Shown here piece by piece: positions 1 through 12,480 of a stretch of 64,000 nt of DNA. Each line of letters opens with the position of its first letter. The first letter of the stretch is position 1. The notes below the pieces were generated by a model that saw nothing but the letters and a program-made list of their open reading frames with translations, ran no database searches and was not told the origin of the DNA. Made by a program: the position numbers and the translations under genes. Source of the stretch: Ashinkailepas kermadecensis (lineage: Eukaryota; Arthropoda; Thecostraca; Neolepadidae); contig JAOTOM010004840.1 in assembly GCA_034440615.1 (NCBI GenBank), forward strand, positions 186,001 to 250,000, written 5' to 3'.

Positions 1-140
1 CCGCCAGTGTGTTCAGGTCAGTTCCACCTCGGGCCGACCCGCCAGGGTGTTCATGTCAGCTCCACCTCGGGTCGACCCGCCAGAGCGCTCAGGTGGATCG
101 GCCCTACCTCGGGCCGACCTACAGGTACCGATCCACCTCA
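1..140. repeat. Short minisatellite, about 3 copies
   Basis: Three tandem copies of about 38-42 bp, each holding CCGCCAG, GTTCAGGTCAG-like and CCACCTCGGGCCGAC blocks. The array may extend off the left edge. No coding signal is seen in it. Confidence 0.7.
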
Positions 141-1095
141 CAAGCTGCCAGGAGGCTGCTCAATCGCTGGTCTGAGCTGAGCTTTACTCTTCATGGCTCT
201 CGTTTCTCTTATGCAACTCTTGTCGACCAGCGTCAGTCCCAGTTTTTCAAGTCCACTGGAAATCCCGTCCTCCGACAGAGACCTGGGTGGCTGTGCTTTT
301 TGTGTGCGGCCTTATTCATCCGGTGATGGTAGACTATCTCAGAAGGTGTATCACTTGAGAGTCCATACGGCTGGATGCGTACCACCGCCTTTTTTGGGTT
401 GAATCGGTTTCAAAATCGCAGGATATTGAATCCAAATATTTTAACCCAGCGCTAAAGTGCTATGGCGAATGTCACCTCCGTGCCTACAAAATGCCACTGA
501 TTTTATATTTATATCCGTTTGCGATGTTAATTCTTCATAAGAAGCGATGAGCGTATGTCAAAAGAGTGCTACTTTTGAACTCACGCGATCCACAAGAATG
601 ATTTACGCTAGTTTACGTGGAAAGAAATATGACCCATAACTCCCATTTCCAACCATATGTTTTGCTATCATACCGTATCATACTCCATTCGATCTGTTAT
701 AAACATTGCGGCGTTCCTTTTTAATTCCCCGGCATCGATGAGGCCTGAATTCCGAGCGAATTAAAACTCAGCTGAAACTGCTTACTTCCCAGTGTTCGGA
801 CTTTATGATGGATTACGCGGATTCATCTTCGTAGCTTGTGCGCCTTGGCTTGAAGGCTGTGGGCGAGTCGGGCTTCTACTGGTGATGGCGACTGAGTCAG
901 GCTTCTACTGCCCCGTCCGGGACTGATTGCCTGCGCGCTGCGCACTGGGGACGACAATTCGGGAAAGAGAACAGCCTGTTCTGGTTCCGAACAGCCAGTG
1001 GCACGCACGTGGCCGACTTTTGTCGGACACCGCCCAGGAGACGGCGCAAGCACGCGACGCCGATATGGATCGGGTGTCGTCGACGGTGAGCGAGT
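141..1095. other. Unassigned sequence with one exon-like GC-rich stretch
   Basis: Mostly AT-rich sequence with no recognisable protein. From about 927 to 1086 a GC-rich open stretch ends just before GTGAGC, like an exon with a donor, but the peptide resembles no family I know. I do not call a gene here. Confidence 0.4.
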
Positions 1096-2470
1096 ATCGC
1101 GCGTTACACAACGGTGTCACGTGCCACACGACTGTGCCACGTGCCATACGACGGTGTCACGTGCCACACGACGGTGCCACGTGCCATATGACTGTGTCGC
1201 GCGTCACACGGCGGTGTCACGCGTCACACGGCGGTGTCACGCGTCACACGGCGGTGTCACGCGTCACACGGTAGTGTCACGCGTCACACGGCGGTGTCAC
1301 GCGTCACACCACGGTGTTACGCGTCACACGGTAGTGTCACGCGTCACACGGCGGTGTCACGCGTCACACGGCGGTGTCACGCGTCACACCACGGCGTCAC
1401 GCGTCACACGGTAGTGTCACGCGTCACACGGCGGTGTCACGCGTCACACGGCGGTGTCACGCGTCACACCACGGCGTCACGCGTCACACGGTAGTGTCAC
1501 GCGTCACACGGCGGTGTCACGCGTCACACCACGGCGTCACGCGTCACACGGTAGTGTCACGCGTCACACGGCGGTGTCACGCGTCACACGGCGGTGTCAC
1601 GCGTCACACGGCGGTGTCACGCGTCACACCACGGTGTCACGCGTCACACGGTAGTGTCACGCGTCACACGGCGGTGTCACGCGTCACACGGCGGTGTCAC
1701 GCGTCACACCACGGCGTCACGCGTCACACGGTAGTGTCACGCGTCACACGGCGGTGTCACGCGTCACACGGCGGTGTCACGCGTCACACCACGGTGTTAC
1801 GCGTCACACGGTAGTGTCACGCGTCACACGGCGGTGTCACGCGTCACACGGCGGTGTCACGCGTCACACCACGGTGTTACGCGTCACACGGTAGTGTCAC
1901 GCGTCACACGGCGGTGTCACGCGTCACACGGCGGTGTCACGCGTCACACGGCGGTGTCATTCGTCACACGACGGTGTCACGCGTCACACGACGGTGTTAC
2001 GCGTCACACGGTGGTGTCACGCGTCACACGGCGGTGTCATTCGTCACACGACGGTGTCACGCGTCACCTGATGATGTCACGCGTCACATGACGGTGTCAC
2101 GCGTCACACGGCGGTGTCATTCGTCACACGACGGTGTCACGCGTCACACGACGGTGTCACGCGTCACGACGGCGTCACGCGTCACACGGCGTGTCACATG
2201 TCACACACGGTATCACGCGTCACACGACGGTGTCACGCGTCACATGACGGTGTCACGCGTCACACGGCGGTGTCATTCGTCACACGACGGTGTCACGCGT
2301 CACACGACGGTGTCACGCGTCACACGACGGCGTCACGCGTCACACGGCGGTGTCACATGTCACACGACGGTGTCACGCGTCACACGACGGTGTCACGCGC
2401 CACATGTCGGTGTCACGCGTCACACGACGGTGTCACGCGCCACATGTCGGTGTCACACGGCGCATACGGT
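1096..2470. repeat. 20-bp satellite array (GTCACGCGTCACACGGCGGT type)
   Basis: About 68 copies of a 20-bp unit, GTCACGCGTCACACGGCGGT. Variant units (CCACGG, GGTAGT, ATTCGT) recur in a fixed order every 80-100 bp in the centre, which is higher-order structure. Both edges are more diverged (CACGTGCCACACGAC on the left, ATTCGTCACACGACGG on the right). Long open frames across it arise because 20-bp units lack stop codons. Confidence 0.95.
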
Positions 2471-2489
2471 TAGCCGCGCCGACAGGTGC

Positions 2490-3410
2490 GGGTGGTTAGT
2501 TAGCTGGTTGGTTCTTGGCTTGTTTGTTCGTTGATGTTTGCTTGTTCGTTGGTTTTTGGTTGGTTGGTTGGCTGGTTGGTTTGTCCGGTTGGTTATTCGT
2601 TGGTGAGCTGATTTGATGGTTTGTTTACTTGTTTGTTTGTTGGTTGGTCGGTCGGTCGGTCGGTCGGTCGGTCGGTCGGTCGGTCGGTCGGTCGGTCGGT
2701 CGGTCGGTCGGTCGGTCGGTCGGTCGGTCGGTCGGTCGGTCGGTCGGTCGGTCGGTCGGTCGGTCGGTCGGTCGGTCGGTCGGTCGGTCGGTCGGTCGGT
2801 CGGTCGGTCGGTCGGTCGGTCGGTCGGTCGGTCGGTCGGTCGGTCGGTCGGTCGGTCGGTCGGTCGGTCGGTCGGTCGGTCGGTCGGTCGGTCGGTCGGT
2901 CGGTCGGTCGGTCGGTCGGTCGGTCGGTCGGTCGGTCGGTCGGTCGGTCGGTCGGTCGGTCGGTCGGTCGGTCGGTCGGTCGGTCGGTCGGTCGGTCGGT
3001 CGGTCGGTCGGTCGGTCGGTCGGTCGGTCGGTCGGTCGGTCGGTCGGTCGGTCGGTCGGTCGGTCGGTCGGTCGGTCGGTCGGTCGGTCGGTCGGTCGGT
3101 CGGTCGGTCGGTCGGTCGGTCGGTCGGTCGGTCGGTCGGTCGGTCGGTCGGTCGGTCGGTCGGTCGGTCGGTCGGTCGGTCGGTCGGTCGGTCGGTCGGT
3201 CGGTCGGTCGGTCGGTCGGTCGGTCGGTCGGTCGGTCGGTCGGTTGGTTGGTCGGTCGGTAGGTCGGTTGGTGGGTTGGCTGGCTGGTTGGTTGGCTGGT
3301 TGGCTGGCTGGTTGGCTGGCTGGCTGGTGGCTGGCTGGCTGGCTGGCTGGTTGGCTGGCTGGTTGGCTGGCTGGCTGGTTGGCTGGTTAGTTGGTTTGTT
3401 GGTTGGACTG
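2490..3410. repeat. (GGTC)n microsatellite with GGTT/GGCT flanks
   Basis: From about 2646 to 3243 the tetranucleotide GGTC repeats about 149 times with no visible interruption. It is flanked by degenerate GGTT (2490-2645) and GGCT/GGTT (3244-3410) tetranucleotides, apparently decayed edges of the same array. Open frames on both strands are artefacts of a stop-free 4-bp unit. Confidence 0.97.
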
Positions 3411-5221
3411 AATATTTATGTTGTCCTTCTGAGTGTAAGCGCGTCCACGGTCCGCCACTACCATTGGACTGAAGGCTGCGCCGCCTGTTGGTAATCATTC
3501 ATCGCTCAGGGGATGTCAATTATCACACGGCATGCAGTCTCCGACGACATTCGAGTATTTTAGGCCTGCATTCCTCCTTCACTGCATAGTTCTGCTTATG
3601 ACATGCTTCTTTCAGTCGCTGAGATGTCTTTAGCGAAGTGGTCAGCCATCCGTTTATTGTGACTGGCTTTCCGGGCACATTTAATATCCACATTTACCGC
3701 ACACACTTCACACATACCCGTCCTCCATTTCACTTATCAATTGCAGAAGAACATATTATTCGCAATACTGTTTTTTGTTTTGCAGTGTTGCTTGTGCAAC
3801 GGTATTGCAACCATCATCTTCTAGATTGTCGCAGCATATTTCAGATAGTTTAATAAGATTATGATATTCTCATACATGATATACGAAGTACAAACGTTTG
3901 CAGGTTACGTACGTAATATACAGGGCTCATGCCATTCAGAAGCGGATCTAAGCGAAACAAAAGGGGCATGTGCTCCCACATGTAGATGCCGCGACTCTGA
4001 CTGGAAAAAGCGCCACTCCAGAACGCTCCAGTGCTCACACCTGAAATTGCCAACTGAAAGCGCCTCCCGAATTATAAAAGCTGTCCTTCCAGGGCGTTCG
4101 AGCGGCCCCTTGACAGTTTCTCAATCAGCGGCGCCACTCTGGACGAGTGCTCCCTTTAACATTCCTGGATCCGCCCCTGATGTAATTGTAATGTGCAAAT
4201 ACTGGTTCAATGTAATATTGCAGAGGCGGCTTTACTCCAGTTATACAGACCATAGAATTTGGTGTTGGCTAAAAAAAGCACAGATAGCTCAGACTTGTGG
4301 AATATATATGTGCATTAAATATGCAGCGTTTTCAGAAGGAATTAAGATGATGATTGCACCAGTCTTATGATGCAGCTGACCAATTTTGTTCAGATTTAAG
4401 CATTAGGCGGTCTGATGCTTGTAGCAAACTTCAGCATGTTATATGTCAGCAACTATTTTCCTGAAGATTAAGCCTTTTTTATCTCAGCCCCTCAATTATG
4501 GTGCTGGAACAAGGGGTGAGAGATGTGGCCCCACTCGTGTGTGTGTGTGTGTGTGTGTGTGTGGAGGATGCGGGGGTGGGGGTGGGGGGGGGGGGTTGGT
4601 AGTTTCATCCCTGTCACGTTCTTTCAATCTAAGAAAGAAAAAGGTGGCAAATTTTCGTGAAACAATTATAAATTATGTACTGTGACTAAGTCCCTCCCTA
4701 TTTCAGTCATTATAAAAAACGATTGGACTTTCAGATCTGGCCAATTGCAACCTACTAAGCCTCGCTCGTGATCCAGACAACAACGCGTCTTGCTGGTGTA
4801 CACTTTATGAAGCAAATATTGAACGTATTTACGTGCAGCTGACGCCCAGCTGAAAATCAGCTCAGACGCACGGTACCGGGATCCTCGCGATGCGTACCCG
4901 CCGGTCCGCAGTCTCTGACTCGCGTGTGTGTCAACCAGGGGTTGGATTTGTGCTTTGCGTATTCTTGGCTGTGGAGAGGAAAACTGTGCGACAGTCGAAT
5001 ATGGAGTGGATATTTGTCTTCATACATGTTGCATCAGAACACCAGTTGGCACTGTCCAGTGAATCTTGAGCACTTCACCACAGAGAGTTCATTGTCAAAC
5101 ATCACTATTGAATTTTAAAATGATACAAATGAGAGGATGATGTTCTGGATTCCCCCCCCCAAAAAAAAAACAACAACAAAAAAAAAACAACAACCAGAAA
5201 CAGCCTCTTTTTCCAACCTTA
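3411..5221. other. Unique AT-rich sequence with simple repeats
   Basis: No recognisable gene. It holds a possible hAT-like element (separate entry), a (GT)n run near 4538-4563 followed by G-rich sequence, and a C-run plus A-rich tract near 5152-5195. Confidence 0.6.
3921..4179. mobile_element. Possible degenerate non-autonomous hAT-like element
   Basis: The right edge ends GGATCCGCCCCTG, the terminal motif of many hAT-derived short elements. The left edge begins CAGGGCTC and carries AGCGGATC a little further in, giving weak imperfect inverted ends. I see no clean 8-bp target duplication, so this is tentative. Confidence 0.35.
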
Positions 5222-5417
5222 GTGTCAACTGACTGCCCCGGCATCGCTACCGCCCGGAGACTGGTCACGTCGCTCGACCACTGGTCCACACACGCACGCG
5301 ACATACACCCAGTACATGGTGTCAACTGACTGCTCCGGCATCGCTAACGCCCGGGGACTGGTCACGTCGCTCGACCACCCTTCCACATACACACGCGACA
5401 TACACCCAGTACATGAC
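5222..5417. repeat. Two-copy tandem duplication, about 98 bp
   Basis: Two adjacent copies start at GTGTCAACTGACTGC (5222 and about 5320) and end at CACCCAGTACATG. They differ by a few substitutions. No gene is recognised around them. Confidence 0.85.
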
Positions 5418-6569
5418 GTGGTCGTTGTGCAGACGCCGACCACGGTACGGTGCAGGGCGGTAGCCGTGGCCGGGTCCGGGGTCGATACGGTGCGGTGTGT
5501 CTCCTCGTCACGCGGACGACCTGTACACGCTCAGCTGCTGGTGCCGGCAGTGGCAGAGTTCCGTCGGCCCCTGGCCCGCTCGGCCGGCCGCTGATACCCA
5601 GCCCATTGATGCCACGCCGACGTCACGTGACACGTGACGTAACAGACACGCCCGCTGATCGGCGGGCCTCTTAACGCCAATGTGACGTCACGATGCACGT
5701 GGCGGTGGAGCGACGTCACGGACATGGCTGAGGATCTCGCTCAAAATGAGGGGTTAATGAGTAGATATGTTGAGTCATGGTGGCATCATTCCGATGACTT
5801 CGCAATTATATAGATGAAATCCAATTTTTAGATGCGAATTATATAGATGCAATTTTGTCGAAATCCCGCCCTGTGTTGAACGCCAGGAGAACGACGCAAA
5901 AGTGCCAATATGATCCCGGTTTGACGTTTCATTTGTCGGTGCAACGGAATCTGCTTTTGGGATTTCCCAGGCTTTTTGTTGTAATTTTGCAATTGTAGAA
6001 CCGCTCCTTCGATCGTTGTCCCATCACGTCCTGATCCTGCAGGAACAATCCGTAACGCAAAACCGCGACACCCTCTCGCCCTTTCGCCGTGGCGTAATTT
6101 ATCTATTTCCCCGAATTCGCTATTGTAATTATTCATGTTGCATGCAGGTGTTCTTGTATTGAAGACAAATATGTAGATGCATTAAACAATGAGTTGGCTT
6201 TCAATTTAGAATGAACGTTCCTACGCTGGAGATGTCAGGCATGTCAGGTGGCACTTCCGCACATGGAATACCAGGCGGTATCAAGCTATCTATGTCTGGA
6301 TGGCCACCGCTTCGGGCCACTCCGGTTTAGAGGCAGCCTGCTGGCTGGTGAGTGGCTCCAGCAGTGTGAGGAGAAATTCTGTGTGTTGCCGCACAAGAAC
6401 GTCTCTTGGTGACGATCGGCGACTAGAGCGGCCCCCTCCTCCCCTCCCCTCCCGTCTCCCGAGGGCCGCCGACTTCGGCCAGCATCATCAGGCCAACACG
6501 CATGGCGAATGGTAAGGCGACTCGGACCGGCGGTCTGTCGTTGGTACAGATCGGACACACCGGGGACCG
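5418..6569. other. Unassigned sequence
   Basis: Contains GC-rich patches (5430-5640, 6290-6520) with short open frames but no recognisable family. A pyrimidine-rich tract followed by a possible small exon (about 6470-6512, donor GTAAGG) precedes the 27-bp array; its function is unknown. Confidence 0.35.
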
Positions 6570-8965
6570 CGGTACTACTCACACACCGGAGACCGGCGAC
6601 GCTGATCACGCACCGGAGACCGGCGGTACTGATCACGCACCGGAGACCGGCGACGCTGATCACGCACCGGAGACCGGCGACGCTGATCACGCACCGGAGA
6701 CCGGCGGTACTGATCACGCACCGGAGACCGGCGGTACTGATCACGCATCGGGGACCGGCGACGCTGATCACACACCGGGGACCGGCGGTGTCTAGGGGTA
6801 AGATGCTCGTCTCACAATCGAAAGGTTGTGGATTCGAGTCTCACTTGTCGCTACTCTTCGCCCGTGACCAATCGGCGTGAGAGATTGGCGACGCTACATG
6901 ACTCAACGGTCGACGTGTCGTAAAACAAATAACCAACCAGGGGACCGGCGGTACTGGTCACGCACCGGAGACCGGTGGTACTGATCACACACCGGGACCG
7001 GCGGTACTGATCATACACCGGGGCCGGTGGTACTGATCACACACCGGGACCGGCGGTACTGGTCACGCACCGGAGACCGGTGGTACTGATCACACACACC
7101 GGGACCGGCGGTACTGATCACACACCGGAGACAGGCGGTACTGATCATACACCGGGGCCGGTGGTACTGATCACACACCGGGACCGGCGGTACTGGTCAC
7201 GCACCGGAGACCGGTGGTACTGATCACACACACCGGGACCGGCGGTACTGATCATACACCGGGGCCGGTGGTACTGGTCACGCACCGGAGACCGGTGGTA
7301 CTGATCACACACACCGAGACCGGCGGTTCTGATCATACACCGGGGCCGGTGGTACTGATCACACACCGGAGACAGGCGGTACTGATCACGCACCGGGGAC
7401 CGGCGGTACTGATCACGCACCGGAGACCGGTGGTACTGATCACACACCGGGACCGGCGGTACTGATCATACACCGGGGCCGGTGGTACTGATCACACACC
7501 GGGACCGGCGGTACTGATCATACACCGGGGCCGGTGGTACTGATCACGCACCGGGGACCGGCGGTACTGATCACGCACCGGAGACCGGTGGTACTGATCA
7601 CACACCGGGGACCGGCGGTACTGATCACGCACCGGAGACCGGTGGTACTGATCACACACCGGGACCGGCGGTACTGATCATACACCGGGGCCGGTGGTAC
7701 TGATCACACACCGGGACCGGCGGTACTGATCATACACCGGGGCCGGTGGTACTGATCACACACCGGGACCGGCGGACTGGTCACGCACCGGGGACCGAGC
7801 GGTACTGATACACACCGGGACCGGCGGTACTGATCATCACCGGGCCGGTGGTACGATCACACACCGGGACCGGCGGTACTGATCACGCACCGGAGACCGG
7901 TGGTACTGATCACACACCGGGACCGGCGGTACTGATCATACACCGGGGCCGGTGGTACTGATCACACACCGGGACCGGCGGTACTGGTCACGCACCGGAG
8001 ACCGGTGGTACTGATCACACACACCGGGACCGGCGGTACTGATACACACCGGAGACGGCGGTACTGATCACGCACCGGGGACCGGTGGTACTGATCACGC
8101 ACCGGGACCGGGCAGGCGGAACCGGGGGCGGCGGTACCGGTCACGCACCGGAGACCGGTGGTACTGATCACACACCGGGACCGGCGGTACTGATCATACA
8201 CCGGGGCCGGTGGACGTGATCACGCACCGGGACCGGTACGGGACCGGCGGTCTGATCATACACCGGGGCCGGGGATGATCACACACCGGAGACAGGCGGT
8301 ACTGATCACGCACCGGGGACCGGCGGTACTGATCACGCACCGGAGACCGGTGGTACTGATCAGACAGGGCGGTACCGATCATACACCGGGGCCGGTGGTA
8401 CTGATCACACACCGGGACCGCGGCGGTACTGATCACGCACCGGAGACCGGTGGTACTGAACACACCGGGGCGGGGTACTGATCACACACCGGGGACCGGG
8501 GCCGGTGGTACTGATCACACACCGGGACCGGCGGTACTGATCATACACCGGGGCCGGTGGTACTGGTCACGCACCGGGACCGGTGGTACTGATCACGCAC
8601 CGGAGACCGGTGGTACTGATCACGCACCGGAGACCGGTGGTACTGATCACACCCGGGGACCGGCGGTACTGATCACGCACCGGAGACCGGTGGTACTGAT
8701 CACACACCGGGACCGGCGGTACTGATCATACACCGGGGCCGGTGGTACTGATCACACACCGGGACCGGCGGTACTGATCATACACCGGGGCCGGTGGTAC
8801 TGATCACACACCGGGACCGGCGGTACTGGTCACGCACCGGGGACCGGCGGTACTGATCACACACCGGGACCGGCGGTACTGGTCACGCACCGGGGACCGG
8901 CGGTACTGATCACACACACCGGGACCGGTGGTACTGATCACGCACCGGAGACGGCGGTACTGATC
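6570..8965. repeat. 26-27-bp satellite array with TGATCA core
   Basis: Roughly 85 copies of a unit with ACCGGCGGTACTGATCACGC followed by ACCGGAG. Variants alternate GGCGG/GGTGG and CACGC/CACAC/CATAC in recurring pairs, giving a 52-54-bp higher-order unit. One SINE interrupts it at 6789-6939. Units near 7780-8470 carry more small deletions than the rest. Confidence 0.95.
6789..6939 (+). mobile_element. tRNA-derived SINE inserted in the 27-bp satellite
   Basis: The head GTCTAGGGGTAAGATGCTCG resembles an RNA polymerase III A box and GATTCGAGTCTCAC a B box, followed by a non-tRNA body (CGTGAGAGATTGGCGACGC, GGTCGACGTGTCG) and a tail of AACCAACCA type. GGGGACCGGCGG flanks both sides (6777-6788, 6940-6951), but that motif is part of the host satellite, so it cannot prove a target duplication. 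Confidence 0.85.
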
Positions 8966-9369
8966 ACAGACACGCTGGCAGACTGCTTAAGCAAGAGCGA
9001 AGGCGGACCACTGTGGCTCCTGTCTGATACTGCCTCGACACACCAGCGGCCGTGAAGACGACGCCCCATCCAGTCGGCCGTCGGCATGATTGTCGGGCAT
9101 TGTAAATGTACAACACCGCCGTACTCGAAATGAACCGCCATCAGCGACCCTGTGGCGCGTGCAGCAGAGCTATTTGCCTGTCGGCCGATGTCCTGGAACT
9201 GGCAGGCGTCGGGTGTTTGTGGAATGCACCTCCGGTCTGCGGATGGACACCCCAGACAGCCATTGCCACACACGCCAGCGACCAGTCGCGGAGGCAGTTT
9301 CCGTCAAGGCGGGGACGTCCCCACGACAACGATTGCTGCATTCACAATAACATTCGTTGCGGTACCGGA
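8966..9369. other. Unassigned sequence after the satellite
   Basis: GC-moderate single-copy-looking sequence with several short open frames on both strands. No family is recognised in any of them. Confidence 0.4.
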
Positions 9370-9657
9370 CCGGCGGCGGTAAGTCCCAACCTCAGGAGTA
9401 TCACAGTCTGGTCCGCTCTAGTTTCCAGGTGCCCTCGCCAGTCATCGACAGCCTTTTGGGTTATCAAAGACAGTCTTGCTCTGAGATTGGCTCTCAACAT
9501 TCCTCACAGCCATCGCTAGTCCTTAGGGACTCTCTTTAGATCTCAGGGGGGCTTGTTCGTCTCATAGGCATCCCTTCCAAGCCTCTTGAGCATTCCAGTC
9601 CTCTCTAGCGCTCAGTGACAAGTTTTAATCGTCAGGGGCGCTCTCCAGCTGTTATGG

Positions 9658-9818
9658 GGGACGAGTGGTCTAGGGGTAAGATGCTCGTCTCACAATCGAA
9701 AGATTGTGGGTTCGAGTCTCACCTGTCGCTGCTCTTCGCCCTCGACCAATCGGCGTGAGAGATTGGCGACGCTATATGACTCAACGGTCGACGTGTCGTA
9801 AAACCAATAACCAACCAA
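9658..9818 (+). mobile_element. tRNA-derived SINE with 14-bp target duplication
   Basis: A 161-bp element with a tRNA-like head (GTGGTCTAGGGGTAAGATGC A-box region, GGGTTCGAGTCTCAC B-box region), a fixed body and an AACCAATAACCAACCA tail. TCCAGCTGTTATGG occurs on both sides (9644-9657 and 9819-9832), an exact duplication showing retroposition. The head is closest to a tRNA-Glu-like sequence by eye. Confidence 0.93.
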
Positions 9819-10065
9819 TCCAGCTGTTATGGACCCTTCCTTCCCAGTCCTTGACGGTCTTTCTAGCTTCAAAGGATTTCTAACTCTGACGCGGGCCCTC
9901 AATATTCCTCACAGCCATCGTTTGCCTAAGGGACTCCCCTTAGCTCTCAAGGAGGCTGTTAGCCATCAAGGGGGCTCTGTTAGTCCTCAAGGGCCTTCTC
10001 AAGCTGCTAGGGGACCTTCCCAGTTATCGACAGTTCTTGTGGTTTCAAGAACATTCTATCCCTGA

Positions 10066-10212
10066 TGAGGTGGTTATTGGTTTTACGACGTCGACCATGA
10101 AGTCATGGTACGAGTCATGAAGCGTCGCCAATATCTCACGCCGATTGATCGCGGGCGAAGAGTAGCGACAGGTGAGACTCGAACCCAAAATCTTTCGATT
10201 TTGAGACGGGCC
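10066..10212 (-). mobile_element. Reverse-oriented SINE, diverged and truncated at its head
   Basis: On the minus strand it shows the B-box region, the body (CGGCGTGAGATATTGGCGACGC) and the TAAAACCAATAACCA tail. An internal stretch near 10095-10120 is diverged, and the A-box end is lost at the join with the next repeat near 10212. Confidence 0.8.
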
Positions 10213-10402
10213 TTACCGACGCCTTCAGGCGCCCCTGTGGGCCCCTCAAGGCGGACGCCTGGTGGGTCCCCTCCGACCCTCCGGGCGGGGGCTGCCCCTT
10301 CGCCCCCTGGCTACGCCACTGCCTCTTGCTCAGTGGATGCGAGGATATTCCCACTAGAGCTGCGTATCAAGGTTCAATCGCAACTATTTAAGTAGAAAGT
10401 CG
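10207..10402 (+). repeat. Dispersed repeat of about 195 bp, copy 1
   Basis: Starts CCGACGCCTTCAGGCGCCCC, includes GGCTACGCCACTGCCTCTTG and ends CTATTTAAGTAGAAAGTCGTAG. A near-identical copy lies at 12481-12672, where it closes the composite block. Confidence 0.85.
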
Positions 10403-10509
10403 TAGGAATTACCCCTAGAATACTCGTCCCCTTCTAGCTCTGAGGCTGAACTTCAATATTCCTCACAACAATCGCCAGTCAACAGGACATGTTTTAATCT
10501 CTCGGTGGA

Positions 10510-10670
10510 GGGGACAAGTGGTCTAGGGGTAAGATGCTCGTCTCACAATCCAAAGATTGTGGGTTCGAGTCTCACCTGTCGCTACTCTTCGCCCGCGACC
10601 AATCGGCGTGAGAGATTGGCGACGCTACATGACTCAACGGTCGACGTGTCGTAAAACCAATAACCAAACC
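10510..10670 (+). mobile_element. tRNA-derived SINE with 14-bp target duplication
   Basis: Same family as the copy at 9658. The flanks AATCTCTCGGTGGA (10496-10509) and AATCTCTCAGTGGA (10671-10684) are a target duplication with one mismatch. The head GACAAGT can pair with ACCTGTC as a degenerate acceptor stem. Confidence 0.93.
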
Positions 10671-12480
10671 AATCTCTCAGTGGACCTTGTTCGTCCACTA
10701 GAGGCCGCTCTCAACCTCTGGAAGATCCCAGTCATGTACTGTCTGAGAGATCTTCTTCATCCATCAAGGTCCTGCCATGCTTTTAGAGGTCCATCACAGT
10801 CCTCAATAGCCCTGTCTAGTGTCTAGCTCTCATCTCTGGGAATTTCAGCTCTGAGATGGACCCTCACTAGTCCTCTTCGGCTCTTAGGTGTCCCGTTCAT
10901 ACCCCAGGGGCCCTTTCAAACCCCAAGAACATTCCAACCCTCTCTAGCACTCAGGCGCCCTGTTTATTCCCCAGCTGCCAGGGCCTCATACCATTAAGAC
11001 TGCTCTTTCCAGCCGGCTTGGACATTCCAGCTCTTGGGCGGGCCCTCTCTTATCTTCTCGGCCCTTGCGAGCCCTCATGGTGGACGTGTTCAAATCTCTA
11101 CGGCTCTTACCACACACGCTGTAAGATGAGTTTTAATTTTTCCTCGGTTATATTTTGCCCCTCAGAGTAGTCGTCTGGAGAGCCCCATCTGACTCCCCAA
11201 AGAGTGGGTGCCCATTTACCACTTGAAAACGCTATTGCTTTTTAGCCGCCCGGGGTCCCTCCATGTGCTTAGAGGTCCTTTATGTATCACCAGGAGCGCT
11301 CTGTTTCGGCCCGGATCGTATCCGCAGCTGGGGGCCTCTTCATCGGCCTGAGGCCCGCTGTCAGCCTTGAGCCCCTCTCCAGCAGCGAAAACCAAAGCTG
11401 ATCCAGTTGCTCTGCACTTCCGGCCCGGGCCTCCTCCGTTGGCTCAGGGACCCTCTTTTACGACTCATGACACTCCGTTCGGCTGGAGTCCCTTCTTTCA
11501 AAAGCTTGGGCCTCTATTACGCAAGGGATCCATGTGCAGTTTCGGTCCTCTCCGTCTGTCCAGGACCCCGTCATATCGGTTCTAGGCCCTCTCCGACGGC
11601 CCAGGGTCCTTCCACGGCTAGGGGTCCTCTCCATCGGCGTGGCGCCCTCCTTAGCGATCCGGGGCCTCCTCTATCAGGCCGAAACCCCTCTTTCCAATAA
11701 CTTGGCGCCCCTCCATCAGGCCACGGGCCATTGTACGGCTTGGAGCCCATCCATCAGCCAAAGGGCCATTTCTGATGGCCCGAGGTCCTCTCCGTTAACT
11801 GGAACCCCTTTGTCGTCTCAGGGTTCCTCTTTGACGACCCAGGGCCTACTTGGTCTCCGCCGTCAGCCCAGGGGCCCCTCATGTTGGCTTAGAGTTCTCT
11901 CCGTTAGCCGGGGACCCTTCCAACGATCCGGGCTCCCTTCCATCGATCTTGAAGCCCTTCACGTTAGCCCAGCCAAGGGTCCTCAATATCTTCTCGACGG
12001 CGCTCCGTTGATACGGAGTCTTCTTCATTGTCCCGGGATCCTTTTAGTCAGCTCGTGGACCCTTTCGGCGGTCCAGGAACCCTTTATGTCGGCCAACAGG
12101 GCCCTCGTGGGCCTCTATATCTAGGCCTTTAGGGGCTCGCAAGGGTCCCTTAAGGTGGTCGCTTAGAGGGCCTCCTCCGACCTTCCTGGATGGGGGGTGG
12201 GGACTGTCCGCTTCGACCCCATTTGGCAACGCCACTGGATCAGGGTCCCTTTCTTCGGCTTGGGCTCCACCAACAGCTCAGGGGCCCTTCCACATGAGCT
12301 CGGGGCCTTCTCCATGTCAGCCCGGGGCTCCCGCCGTCGATCTAGAAACCCTTCACGTTAGCCGAACAAAGGGCCGTCAACATTTTCCTGAGGGCACTCC
12401 GTTGACTCGGGACCCTTTTTTTTATCGGCCCGGGACCCTTTCCGTCAGCCCGTTGCCCCTTTCGTCTGTCCAGGGGCTCT

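Noticed and set aside
2593..3498. Long Pro-Thr-Asp-Arg or Gly-Arg-Ser-Val repeat proteins
   Set aside because: Produced by the GGTC tetranucleotide in every frame; no flanking coding sequence.
6570..8965. CRISPR-like array
   Set aside because: Units are contiguous 26-27-bp tandem repeats without unique spacers, in an animal intron-rich context.
9658..9730. Functional tRNA gene
   Set aside because: The same head occurs in several copies, each followed by a SINE body, tail and target duplications, and the acceptor and anticodon stems are poor.
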